Under the pieces are notes generated by a model. That model worked only from the letters and a program-made list of their open reading frames with translations, was not told the DNA's origin and searched no databases. Positions 42,625-50,130 of a DNA stretch of 64,000 bases are shown here, in pieces. Made by a program: the position numbers and the translations under genes. The number at the start of each line of letters is the position of its first letter. The stretch's first letter is position 1. Origin of the DNA: DATATV01 sp035551355 (GTDB taxonomy: Bacteria > Actinomycetota > Actinomycetes > Mycobacteriales > Pseudonocardiaceae). The stretch is from positions 88,334-152,333 of the forward strand of contig DASZNF010000060.1 of NCBI GenBank assembly GCA_035551355.1. Direction: 5' to 3'.

Positions 42625-43476
42625 CTGAGCCGCCAACACGAGCCGAACCCGTCGGCCGCGCCGGTGCAGCGGTTGCGACTGCGTTACGCCAAACGGGGAA
42701 AGCTGAGGTTCATGTCACACCGCGACGTCGCGCGGGCCTTCGAGCGTGCGGTCCGCCGGGCCGGCGTGCCGATGGCCTACTCCCAGGGGTTCAGCCCGCA
42801 TCCGCGGATCTCCTGGCTCGGCGCGGCGCCCACCGGCTCGGCCAGCGAGGCCGAGTACGTGGAGATCGCCGTGGTGCACGAGGTCGACCCCGAGGCCCTG
42901 CGGATCGCGGTGAATGCCGCCCTGCCAGCAGATCTGGACGTGCTGGAGGTGGTGGTGGCCCGGTCCGGCGGGCTGGCCGAGCGGATCGACACCAGCGCCT
43001 GGCGGCTCGAGTTGCCAGGGGTACCGGTTGCCGCGCTGCAACATGCGGTCGGCGAGTTGCTGGCCGCCGAGAAGATCGAGATCGAACGGGTGACCAAGAG
43101 CGGCCGCAAGATGGTCGACGTGCGGGCGGCGGTGTTGTCCGCTTCGGTATCCGCCCAGGTCGACGCCGTGAAATCGGAAAACCATACAGTTCGGACCGGA
43201 GATGGCGCGGTGTCCGAGCCGCCGTGTGGGATAATCGAATTGGTCGTGCGGCAGACAACGCCAGCTGTGCGACCCGACGACGTGCTGAGCGCGCTCCGTG
43301 TCGTCGCCGCCCTGACGCCGCCGGCACCAGCGAAAGCGATCCGGACCGCCCAGGGGCGGCTCGACGATGATGGTCGCCTGGTCGACCCGCTGGCCCCGGA
43401 CCGGGGCCCGGGATCGGACAGCGTGGCCGGGAGGCCGGAGCAGGGCCAGCACGCCGCCGAGCGACCAGTCGGCTGA
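42625..43476 (+). CDS. DUF2344 / TIGR03936 radical-SAM-linked protein
   Basis: This 283-residue protein is the usual partner of the TIGR03960 radical SAM enzyme. Conserved stretches include RLRYAKRGKLRFMSHRDVARAFERAVRRAGVPMAYSQGFSPHPRISW, here read as successive motifs, and GSASEAEYVEIA. Its function is unknown. The start is odd: GGGAAGGGG ends 5 bases before CTG 42625, which would give MSRQHEP as in relatives, whereas in-frame ATG or GTG codons are either far upstream (42481, no ribosome site) or internal (42664, inside the conserved N-terminus). A CTG start is therefore likely. The last 70 residues are variable, and 43140-43260 is less GC-rich than its surroundings. Confidence 0.85.
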   Translation: MSRQHEPNPSAAPVQRLRLRYAKRGKLRFMSHRDVARAFERAVRRAGVPMAYSQGFSPHPRISWLGAAPTGSASEAEYVEIAVVHEVDPEALRIAVNAALPADLDVLEVVVARSGGLAERIDTSAWRLELPGVPVAALQHAVGELLAAEKIEIERVTKSGRKMVDVRAAVLSASVSAQVDAVKSENHTVRTGDGAVSEPPCGIIELVVRQTTPAVRPDDVLSALRVVAALTPPAPAKAIRTAQGRLDDDGRLVDPLAPDRGPGSDSVAGRPEQGQHAAERPVG

Positions 43477-43605
43477 CGTCCGTCCGCGGAAACCCAGCCG
43501 ACGCACGGCAAGGATTCCCGCCGCTGATGCGGCGTGACAGAGAACAAGAAAGGGGCCCCTGCGCGGCCGCGTCCCACGGGACGCGCCCGGGGGCGGAGGA
43601 GCCAT

Positions 43606-46323
43606 ATGTCGGACACAGCAGGTCCCGCCACACCAGACGGCGGGAATATCGTCACATCCACCCACCCCGCGTTGGCGCAGCTGCCGGACCGGTTGCGGGT
43701 GCATGCGCTGGCCAAGCTGCTTTCCCGCAGCAGTCGTGAGGTGCTGGACACCCTGGCCGGGCTGGGGGAGCAGGTGCGCAGCCCGCAGTCCAGCCTGGAC
43801 CGGGCCGCCGCGATCAGGGTGGGGGAGGCACTGCTCGGCCCGGCCGAGCCCGCTCGAACCGCGGAAACCGCCGAGGAACCCGCCGCCGACACCGAGAAAC
43901 CGGCCGCCGAGCCGGAGCCCGGGTCGACCGACGTGCCCGGGCTGGCCCCGGTGTTCGCCGCGCCGGCCCCGGTGTTCCTGCCGCCCGCCGCGCCCCCGGC
44001 CAAGGCGGCCCCGCCCGCGCCGGCCCGGGCCGAGGAGAAGCCGGCCCCGGAGCCCAGCGCCGAGACCTCGGCCGAGACCGAGACCGAGACCGACGCGGAT
44101 GCCGACTTCGGTGAGGACGACGCGAACCGCCGTCGTCGCCGTCGCGGTCGTCGCGGTCGCGGCCGGGGCAAGGGCGGCGAGGACAACGCGGACAACGAGA
44201 CCACCGACTCGGCCGAGGACGAGCAGAAGCCCGGCAACGCCGACGAGGCCGAGGACGCCGACACCGACGCCGAGGACTCCGACGACGCCGGTGGCGAGGA
44301 GGGCGGCAACCGCCGTCGCCGTCGCCGTCGCCGCCGCAAGGGCGCCGGGGACGACAACTCCGGTGGCTCCAGCGGCTCCGGTGGCTCCGGCTCCGGCGGC
44401 TCCGGCGGCTCCGGCGAGGACGACCCGCCCAACACCGTGGTGCACGTGCGCAGCGGCCGGGACGGCAAGCCCGACCGGTCCGAGCCGGGCACCGGCCAGG
44501 ACGAGGTGCGCAGCGTGCGCGGTTCGACCCGGCTGGAGGCCAAGCGGCAGCGCCGCCGGGACGGCCGGGAGGCCGGGCGCAGGCGGGTGCCGATCCTGTC
44601 CGAGTCGGAGTTCCTGGCCCGCCGTGAGGCCGTGGACCGAACCATGGTGGTGCACGAGCGCGGCGACGGCGTGCAGATCGGCGTGCTGGAGGACGGTGTG
44701 CTGGTCGAGCACTTCGTCACCTCTTCGGGCACCGGTTCCCTGGTCGGCAACGTCTACCTGGGCCGGGTGCAGAACGTGCTGCCCAGCATGGAAGCGGCGT
44801 TCGTGGACATCGGCCGCGGTCGCAACGCGGTGCTGTACGCGGGCGAGGTGGACTGGGACGCCGCCGGTCTGGAGGGCAAGGCCCGCAAGATCGAGCAGGC
44901 GCTGTCCACCGGCGACAGCGTGCTGGTCCAGGTCACCAAGGACCCGGTCGGCCACAAGGGCGCCCGGCTGACCACCCAGATCTCGCTGCCCGGCCGCTTC
45001 CTGGTGTACGTGCCCGCCGGCGGCGCCACCGGGATCAGCCGCAAGCTGCCCGACACCGAGCGCAAGCGCCTCAAGGACGTGCTCAAGCGGGTCGTGCCTG
45101 AGGACGCGGGCGTGATCATCCGTACCGCCTCGGAAGGCATCGCCGAGGAGGAACTGGCCCGCGACGTGCGCCGGCTGCGCGCCCAGTGGGACGTGATCAA
45201 GGAGAAGTCCTCGCAGCCCAAGGCCAAGGCCCCGCAGCTGCTCTATGAGGAGCCCGATCTGCTGATCAAGGTCGTCCGCGACCTGTTCACCGAGGACTTC
45301 TCGGCGCTGGTGGTGCAGGGCGGCGGCGCGTGGGACACCATCGAGGCCTACGTCCGGCACGTGGCCCCGGACCTGCTGGAGCGGCTCAAGCGGCACGTGG
45401 CCAACACCGACGTGTTCGCCGAGTACCGCATCGACGAGCAGATCCTCAAGGCGCTGGACCGCAAGGTCTGGCTGCCCTCCGGCGGTTACCTGGTGATCGA
45501 CCGCACCGAGGCGATGACCGTCATCGACGTGAACACCGGCAAGTTCACCGGTTCGGGTGGCAATCTCGAGGAGACGGTCACCCGGAACAACCTGGAGGCG
45601 GCCGAGGAGATCGTCCGCCAGCTGCGGCTGCGCGACATCGGCGGCATCATCGTCATCGACTTCATCGACATGGTCCTGGAGTCCAACCGGGACCTGGTGC
45701 TGCGCCGGCTGACCGAGTGCCTCGGCCGGGACCGCACCCGCCACCAGGTGGCCGAGGTCACTTCGCTGGGCCTGGTGCAGATGACCCGCAAGCGGGTGGG
45801 CACCGGCCTGCTCGAGGCCTACAGCACTCCGTGCGAGCACTGCCGGGGCCGGGGCGTCGTGGTGTCCACCGCGCTGCCCAGCGCGCCCGCGCCGGAGTCC
45901 GGCGGCAGCGGCCGCCGCAACCGCAACAACGGCCACGACCACGGCAACAACGGCGGCAACAACGGCCAAGCCAAGAACGGCCACGGCGACGGCAAGTCCG
46001 ACAAGCCGGTCGAGAAGGCTCAGGACAAGCACGGCGACAAGGCGACCGAGAAGCCGGCCGACAAGCAGGCTGACAAGTCCGACAGGTCCGGGCCGACCCC
46101 GCAGCCGGTGGCCTCGGCCGTGCCGGAGGCGCCGCTGGCCGCCACGGTGGCCGAGCGGGAGGCGGCCGAGCCCGAGGCCGAGCCCAACAACCAGGGCAGC
46201 AACGGGCAGGCCAACCACGCCGAGCCGGAGCAGGCCCAGCAGCCGGCCGGCCGGCGTCGCCGGTCCCGCCGCGCCGCGTCCCGGCCCGCCGGTCCGCCGG
46301 TGGTGCCCGCCTCGGCCGAGTGA
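43606..46323 (+). CDS. rne: Ribonuclease E/G
   Basis: This is the actinobacterial RNase E/G, the endonuclease that matures and decays mRNA, 905 residues long. The N-terminal half is a long disordered extension with acidic stretches and two arginine blocks (NRRRRRRGRRGRGRGKG; NRRRRRRRRRKG) and a Gly/Ser linker at about 252-272. The catalytic core starts near 345. It includes the S1 domain (GNVYLGRVQNVLPSMEAAFVDIG), the metal-binding aspartates D641 (VIDVNTGKF) and D685 (VIDFIDM) and the zinc-link cysteines C743 and C746 (CEHC). A disordered Gly/Asn/Lys-rich tail follows. ATG 43606 has GGAGGA 5 bases upstream. A hairpin closes the gene before the rplU promoter. Confidence 0.96.
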   Translation: MSDTAGPATPDGGNIVTSTHPALAQLPDRLRVHALAKLLSRSSREVLDTLAGLGEQVRSPQSSLDRAAAIRVGEALLGPAEPARTAETAEEPAADTEKPAAEPEPGSTDVPGLAPVFAAPAPVFLPPAAPPAKAAPPAPARAEEKPAPEPSAETSAETETETDADADFGEDDANRRRRRRGRRGRGRGKGGEDNADNETTDSAEDEQKPGNADEAEDADTDAEDSDDAGGEEGGNRRRRRRRRRKGAGDDNSGGSSGSGGSGSGGSGGSGEDDPPNTVVHVRSGRDGKPDRSEPGTGQDEVRSVRGSTRLEAKRQRRRDGREAGRRRVPILSESEFLARREAVDRTMVVHERGDGVQIGVLEDGVLVEHFVTSSGTGSLVGNVYLGRVQNVLPSMEAAFVDIGRGRNAVLYAGEVDWDAAGLEGKARKIEQALSTGDSVLVQVTKDPVGHKGARLTTQISLPGRFLVYVPAGGATGISRKLPDTERKRLKDVLKRVVPEDAGVIIRTASEGIAEEELARDVRRLRAQWDVIKEKSSQPKAKAPQLLYEEPDLLIKVVRDLFTEDFSALVVQGGGAWDTIEAYVRHVAPDLLERLKRHVANTDVFAEYRIDEQILKALDRKVWLPSGGYLVIDRTEAMTVIDVNTGKFTGSGGNLEETVTRNNLEAAEEIVRQLRLRDIGGIIVIDFIDMVLESNRDLVLRRLTECLGRDRTRHQVAEVTSLGLVQMTRKRVGTGLLEAYSTPCEHCRGRGVVVSTALPSAPAPESGGSGRRNRNNGHDHGNNGGNNGQAKNGHGDGKSDKPVEKAQDKHGDKATEKPADKQADKSDRSGPTPQPVASAVPEAPLAATVAEREAAEPEAEPNNQGSNGQANHAEPEQAQQPAGRRRRSRRAASRPAGPPVVPASAE

Positions 46324-46330
46324 CCCCGCC

Positions 46331-46360
46331 GGGGCCGCCCGCCCTCGGGTGGTCGGCCCC
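46331..46360 (+). terminator. Hairpin after rne
   Basis: GGGGCCG (46331-46337) pairs with CGGCCCC (46354-46360), with additional pairing after one mismatch inside. It begins 7 bases beyond the rne stop and precedes a separate ribosomal-protein promoter. Confidence 0.6.
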
Positions 46361-46363
46361 GGT

Positions 46364-46393
46364 TTGGTCGTGGCCAGCACGACCATGTAGCCT
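46364..46393 (+). promoter_or_regulatory. Promoter of rplU-rpmA
   Basis: TTGGTC (46364-46369), an 18-base spacer and TAGCCT (46388-46393) form a plausible sigma-70-type promoter. The transcript would have a leader of about 125 bases before rplU. In many bacteria this leader is structured for autoregulation by L20/L21-type mechanisms; I could not define a fold here. Confidence 0.45.
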
Positions 46394-46526
46394 TGTCCAC
46401 GGCCCGCCATCCGGTGGGCTCTGTCATGCGAGAGTGAAGCTCCGCGGCCCGAGTCTTTCGGATTTGGTCTGGTGGAAGCGCGCGCGTGGCCCCCGTAATC
46501 GTCGAGCATGCAGGAGACCCGCCCCG

Positions 46527-46835
46527 ATGTACGCGATCGTCAAGACCGGCGGAAAGCAGTACAAGGTCGCCGTCGGCGACGTCGTCGCCGTGGAGAAGCT
46601 CGCCGGCGAGCCGGGTACCGAGGTCAGCCTGCCCGCAGTGCTCGTCGTGGACGGCTCCGAGGTCACCACCGACGCCGAGGCGCTCGGCAAGGCCTCGGTC
46701 ACCGCGACGGTCGTCGGCGCCGCCAAGGGCCCGAAGATCCGCATCCACAAGTTCAAGAACAAGACCGGCTACCACAAGCGCCAGGGTCACCGTCAGCACC
46801 TGACCCGCGTCGAGGTCACCGGAATCTCGCTGTAG
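46527..46835 (+). CDS. rplU: 50S ribosomal protein L21
   Basis: L21 binds 23S rRNA in the large subunit. The 102-residue protein has the typical start MYAIVKTGGKQYKV and the C-terminal signature KIRIHKFKNKTGYHKRQGHRQ. Length is standard. ATG 46527 has GGAGA upstream. rpmA follows after 35 bases, as a co-transcribed pair. Confidence 0.98.
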   Translation: MYAIVKTGGKQYKVAVGDVVAVEKLAGEPGTEVSLPAVLVVDGSEVTTDAEALGKASVTATVVGAAKGPKIRIHKFKNKTGYHKRQGHRQHLTRVEVTGISL

Positions 46836-46870
46836 TTCGCAAGTCTGGGAAGTGAGGACCGAGAGCAGCC

Positions 46871-47146
46871 ATGGCACACAAGAAGGGCGCCTCCAGCTCC
46901 CGTAACGGCCGTGACTCCAACCCGCAGTACCTCGGGGTCAAGCGGTACGGCGGTCAGGTCGTCAAGGCCGGCGAGATCCTGATCCGTCAGCGGGGCACCA
47001 AGTTCCACCCCGGTGTGGACGTCGGGCGCGGCAAGGACGACACGCTGTTCGCGCTGGCCGCCGGTGCGGTGCAGTTCGGCGTCAAGCGTGGTCGCAAGAC
47101 CGTGAACATCGTTCCGGTGGAGACCCCCGTCCCCGCGGAGGTCTGA
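46871..47146 (+). CDS. rpmA: 50S ribosomal protein L27
   Basis: L27 reaches the peptidyl transferase centre with its N-terminus. The 91-residue protein begins MAHKKGASSSRNGRDSNPQYLGVKRYGG and includes QRGTKFHPGVDVGRGKDDTLFA, split here around conserved residues. It follows rplU on the same transcript and is closed by a terminator before obg. There is no N-terminal extension of the Firmicutes type that needs cleavage. Confidence 0.98.
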   Translation: MAHKKGASSSRNGRDSNPQYLGVKRYGGQVVKAGEILIRQRGTKFHPGVDVGRGKDDTLFALAAGAVQFGVKRGRKTVNIVPVETPVPAEV

Positions 47147-47179
47147 CCCCAACGTCGCGAACGCGACGTCAATGACCCC

Positions 47180-47221
47180 GGCGAGGGGCGGACCGACTAT
47201 TCAGGCGGCCCGCCCCTCGCC
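47180..47221 (+). terminator. Terminator between rpmA and obg
   Basis: GGCGAGGGGCGG (47180-47191) pairs perfectly with CCGCCCCTCGCC (47210-47221) around an 18-base loop. It is followed by the T-rich tract tttgtcttgtcc, making it the closest to a classical rho-independent terminator in this window. Confidence 0.8.
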
Positions 47222-47250
47222 TTTGTCTTGTCCAGGAAAGGAATTGCCTC

Positions 47251-48792
47251 GTGTCCCGGTTCGTCGACCGCGTGGTGATCCAGGTCGCCGCGGGGAGCGG
47301 CGGAAACGGGTGCGCCTCGGTGCACCGCGAGAAGTTCAAGCCGCTGGGCGGCCCGGACGGCGGCGACGGCGGCCGGGGCGGCGATGTGGTGCTGGTGGTG
47401 GATTCCAGCGTGCACACCCTGCTGGACTTCCACTTCCGGCCGCACGCCACCGCGGCCAACGGCCGGCAGGGCCAGGGGTCCAACAAGGACGGCGCCAACG
47501 GCGCGGACCTGGAGCTGCGCGTGCCGGACGGCACCGTGGTGCTCACTCCCGAGGGCGAGGTGCTGGCCGACCTGGTCGGGCACGGCACCCGGCTGGTCGC
47601 GGCCGGTGGCGGCCGGGGCGGCCTCGGCAACGCGGCGCTGGCCTCCAAGGCCCGCAAGGCCCCCGGCTTCGCGCTGCTGGGCGAGCCCGGCGACGCCCGG
47701 GACCTGGTGCTGGAACTGAAGTCCATGGCCGATGTCGGCCTGGTCGGTTTCCCCTCGGCCGGCAAGTCCTCGCTGATCGCGGTGCTGTCCGCGGCCCGGC
47801 CCAAGATCGCCGACTACCCGTTCACCACGCTGGTGCCCAATCTCGGCGTGATCACCGCGGGCGATTCGGTGTTCACCATGGCCGACGTGCCCGGGCTGAT
47901 CCCCGGCGCCAGCGAGGGCAAGGGCCTTGGCCTCGACTTCCTGCGGCACATCGAGCGGTGCGCGGTGCTGGTGCACGTGGTCGACTGCGCCACCGAGGAA
48001 CCCGGCCGCGACCCGGTGTCCGATGTGGACGCGCTGGAGGCCGAGCTGGCCCAGTACATCCCGTCGCTGGGCGGCAAGCTGGCCGACCGGCCGCGCGTTG
48101 TGGTGCTGAACAAGATCGACATCCCGGACGCGGCCGACCTGGCCGAGATGGTGCGCCCCGAGTTCGAGGCGCGCGGCCTTCCGGTGTTCGAGATCTCCAC
48201 GGCCAGCCGGAAAGGCTTGCGCGAGTTGAGTTTCGCGCTGGCCAAGGTGGTCGAGGAGCACCGCGCGGCCCAGCCGATCATCGAGCCGACCCGGATCGTG
48301 CTGCGCCCGGCCGCGGTCAACGAGTCCGGCTTCACCGTCACGCCCGATCCGGAGGAGCCGGGCGGGTTCATCGTGCGCGGCGAGCGGCCGGAGCGGTGGA
48401 TCCGGCAGACCAACTTCGCCAACGACGAGGCCGTGGGTTACCTGGCCGACCGGCTGGCCCGCCTCGGCGTCGAGGACTCGCTGGTCAAGCAGGGAGCCGA
48501 GCCAGGCGCCGCGGTCACCATCGCCGGGGTCACCTTCGACTGGGAGCCCTCCACGCCGGCCGGGGCCGAGGTGCTGATGACCGGCCGGGGCACCGACATC
48601 CGGCTGGAGCACAACGACCGGATCGGCGCGAGCGAGCGCCGGGCCGCCCGGGATATCCGCCGGGCGCACCACGACGACGCCTACTACGCCTCGGACCCCG
48701 CCGAAGACGACTCCGCCGACGACTTCGCCGAGAACGACTCCGCCGACGACTCCGCCGAAGACGACTTCGACGGCGACCTCGACGAGGACTGA
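47251..48792 (+). CDS. obg: GTPase Obg/CgtA
   Basis: Obg is an essential GTPase involved in 50S assembly and stress responses. The 513-residue protein has the glycine-rich Obg fold (about 1-158, VIQVAAGSGGNGCASVHREKF), the G domain with the P-loop GFPSAGKSS (G169-S177), the switch DVPGLIPGASEGKGLG, NKID and the C-terminal OCT domain (about 345-430). A strongly acidic tail (EDDSADDFAENDSADDSAED and onward to DLDED) extends it beyond the usual 430-480 residues. GTG 47251 has AGGAAAGGA upstream. proB follows after 5 bases. Confidence 0.97.
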   Translation: MSRFVDRVVIQVAAGSGGNGCASVHREKFKPLGGPDGGDGGRGGDVVLVVDSSVHTLLDFHFRPHATAANGRQGQGSNKDGANGADLELRVPDGTVVLTPEGEVLADLVGHGTRLVAAGGGRGGLGNAALASKARKAPGFALLGEPGDARDLVLELKSMADVGLVGFPSAGKSSLIAVLSAARPKIADYPFTTLVPNLGVITAGDSVFTMADVPGLIPGASEGKGLGLDFLRHIERCAVLVHVVDCATEEPGRDPVSDVDALEAELAQYIPSLGGKLADRPRVVVLNKIDIPDAADLAEMVRPEFEARGLPVFEISTASRKGLRELSFALAKVVEEHRAAQPIIEPTRIVLRPAAVNESGFTVTPDPEEPGGFIVRGERPERWIRQTNFANDEAVGYLADRLARLGVEDSLVKQGAEPGAAVTIAGVTFDWEPSTPAGAEVLMTGRGTDIRLEHNDRIGASERRAARDIRRAHHDDAYYASDPAEDDSADDFAENDSADDSAEDDFDGDLDED

Positions 48793-48797
48793 GCCCG

Positions 48798-49925
48798 GTG
48801 AGTCCCACCCGCGATCAGGTCGCCGCCGCCAGGCGGATCGTGGTCAAGGTCGGCTCGTCCGCGCTGGCCACCATGGCCGGCGGCCTGGTGCCGGGCCGGC
48901 TGGACGGGCTGGTCGACGCGCTGGCCGCCCGCCGGACCGCGGGCACCCAGGTCGTGCTGGTGTCCTCCGGCGCGATCGCCACCGGCCTGGTGCCGCTGGG
49001 CATCACCCGCCGCCCGCGCGATCTGGCCACCCAGCAGGCCGCGGCCAGCGTCGGCCAGCTCGCCCTGGCGCACGCCTACGTCGCCTCCTTCGCCCGCTAC
49101 GAGCTGACCGTCGGGCAGGTGCTGCTCACCGCCGACGATGTGGTGCGCCGCGCGCACTACCGCAACGCGCAGCGCACCCTGTCCCGGCTGCTGGCGCTGG
49201 GCGTGGTGCCGGTGGTCAACGAGAACGACACGGTGGCCACCGACGAGATCCGGTTCGGCGACAACGACCGGCTGGCCGCGCTGGTCGCCCACCTGGTCGG
49301 CGCGGACGCCCTGGTTCTCCTGTCCGATGTGGACGCGCTGTACGACGGTGACCCGCGGATCGACGGCGCGCGGCGGATCACCGAGGTGACCGACTGGTCC
49401 GACGTGGCCGAGGTACGGGCGGACAGCTCCGGCGCCTCCGGCCTGGGCACCGGCGGCATGGCCTCCAAGCTGGCCGCGGCCGGACTGGCCAGCGCGGCCG
49501 GCATCCCCGTGCTGCTGGCCGCCGCCACCGAGGCCGATCACGCGCTGGGCCCGGCCGATGTGGGCACCGCGTTCACCGCCGCCGACGCACGGCTCTCGGC
49601 CCGCCGGTTCTGGCTGGGCTACGCGGCGGGCGCGGCCGGGCGGCTGCGCCTGGACGCGGGCGCGGTGGCCGCGGTGGTGCTGCGCCGCCGCTCCCTGCTG
49701 GCCGCGGGCATCACCGGCACCGAGGGCGATTTCGAAGCCGGTGACGTGGTGGAGCTGGTCGATCCGGAGCGGCGGGTGGTGGCCCGGGGCGTGGTCGCCT
49801 TCGACGCCAAGGAGATGCCCGAGATCATCGGCCGGTCCAGCTCCGCGCTCGCCCCGGAACTGCGCCGCGAGGTCGTGCACGCCGACGATCTGGTGCCGCT
49901 GCGCCGCCCGATCGTGTCCACTTAG
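48798..49925 (+). CDS. proB: Glutamate 5-kinase
   Basis: ProB phosphorylates glutamate, the first step of proline synthesis. The 375-residue protein has the amino-acid-kinase domain (IVVKVGSSAL at the start, VSSGAIATG, VPVVNENDTVATDEIRFGDNDRLAA) and a C-terminal PUA domain (about 275-375, LDAGAVAAVVLRRRSLLAAGI). The GTG start lies 5 bases after the obg stop, without a strong ribosome site, consistent with coupling. The partner proA lies 2.4 kb downstream, separated by a minus-strand recQ, an insertion relative to the usual proB-proA order. Confidence 0.96.
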   Translation: MSPTRDQVAAARRIVVKVGSSALATMAGGLVPGRLDGLVDALAARRTAGTQVVLVSSGAIATGLVPLGITRRPRDLATQQAAASVGQLALAHAYVASFARYELTVGQVLLTADDVVRRAHYRNAQRTLSRLLALGVVPVVNENDTVATDEIRFGDNDRLAALVAHLVGADALVLLSDVDALYDGDPRIDGARRITEVTDWSDVAEVRADSSGASGLGTGGMASKLAAAGLASAAGIPVLLAAATEADHALGPADVGTAFTAADARLSARRFWLGYAAGAAGRLRLDAGAVAAVVLRRRSLLAAGITGTEGDFEAGDVVELVDPERRVVARGVVAFDAKEMPEIIGRSSSALAPELRREVVHADDLVPLRRPIVST

Positions 49926-49940
49926 GACAATTGGCGCCCG

Positions 49941-49978
49941 CCGCTCGGATCAGGACAGGCCGCTCGGATCAGGACAGG
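49941..49978 (+). repeat. 19-bp perfect tandem duplication downstream of proB
   Basis: The unit ccgctcggatcaggacagg occurs twice in direct succession (49941-49959, 49960-49978). On the minus strand it lies at the end of a possible 42-codon gene and changes that gene's last codons and stop. Confidence 0.9.
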
Positions 49979-50078
49979 TAGCGGACCGCACGGTGCCCAG
50001 CGCGGTCCGGGCGAACTCCCCGGCCCGGTGCGTGAGCAGTTCCGCGCGCCGGTCGGCCGCGGACGATGAGGTGGTCAC
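49950..50078 (-). CDS. Possible 42-residue protein downstream of recQ
   Basis: A GTG start at 50078 is preceded by GAGGAG with a 5-base gap, and 42 codons with strong G/C third-position bias follow: VTTSSSAADRRAELLTHRAG continuing to TCPDPSGLS. It follows the recQ stop by 52 bases on the same strand. I do not recognise it. The terminal codons lie in a tandem duplication; with one copy the frame would instead end SGRQLS. It may be a real small protein or chance. Confidence 0.35.
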   Translation of the reverse strand: MTTSSSAADRRAELLTHRAGEFARTALGTVRSATCPDPSGLS

Positions 50079-50130
50079 GATGCTCCTCGCGATCGACGGA
50101 TCGATCCGACGTGGATCATCACACCAAGGC

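Noticed and set aside
42715..46509. A very long open frame (over 1200 codons) on the minus strand opposite rne
   Set aside because: It lies antisense to rne, a gene with full catalytic motifs. The frame is open because of the high GC content and the repetitive Arg/Gly/Asp codons, and it has no recognisable domain.
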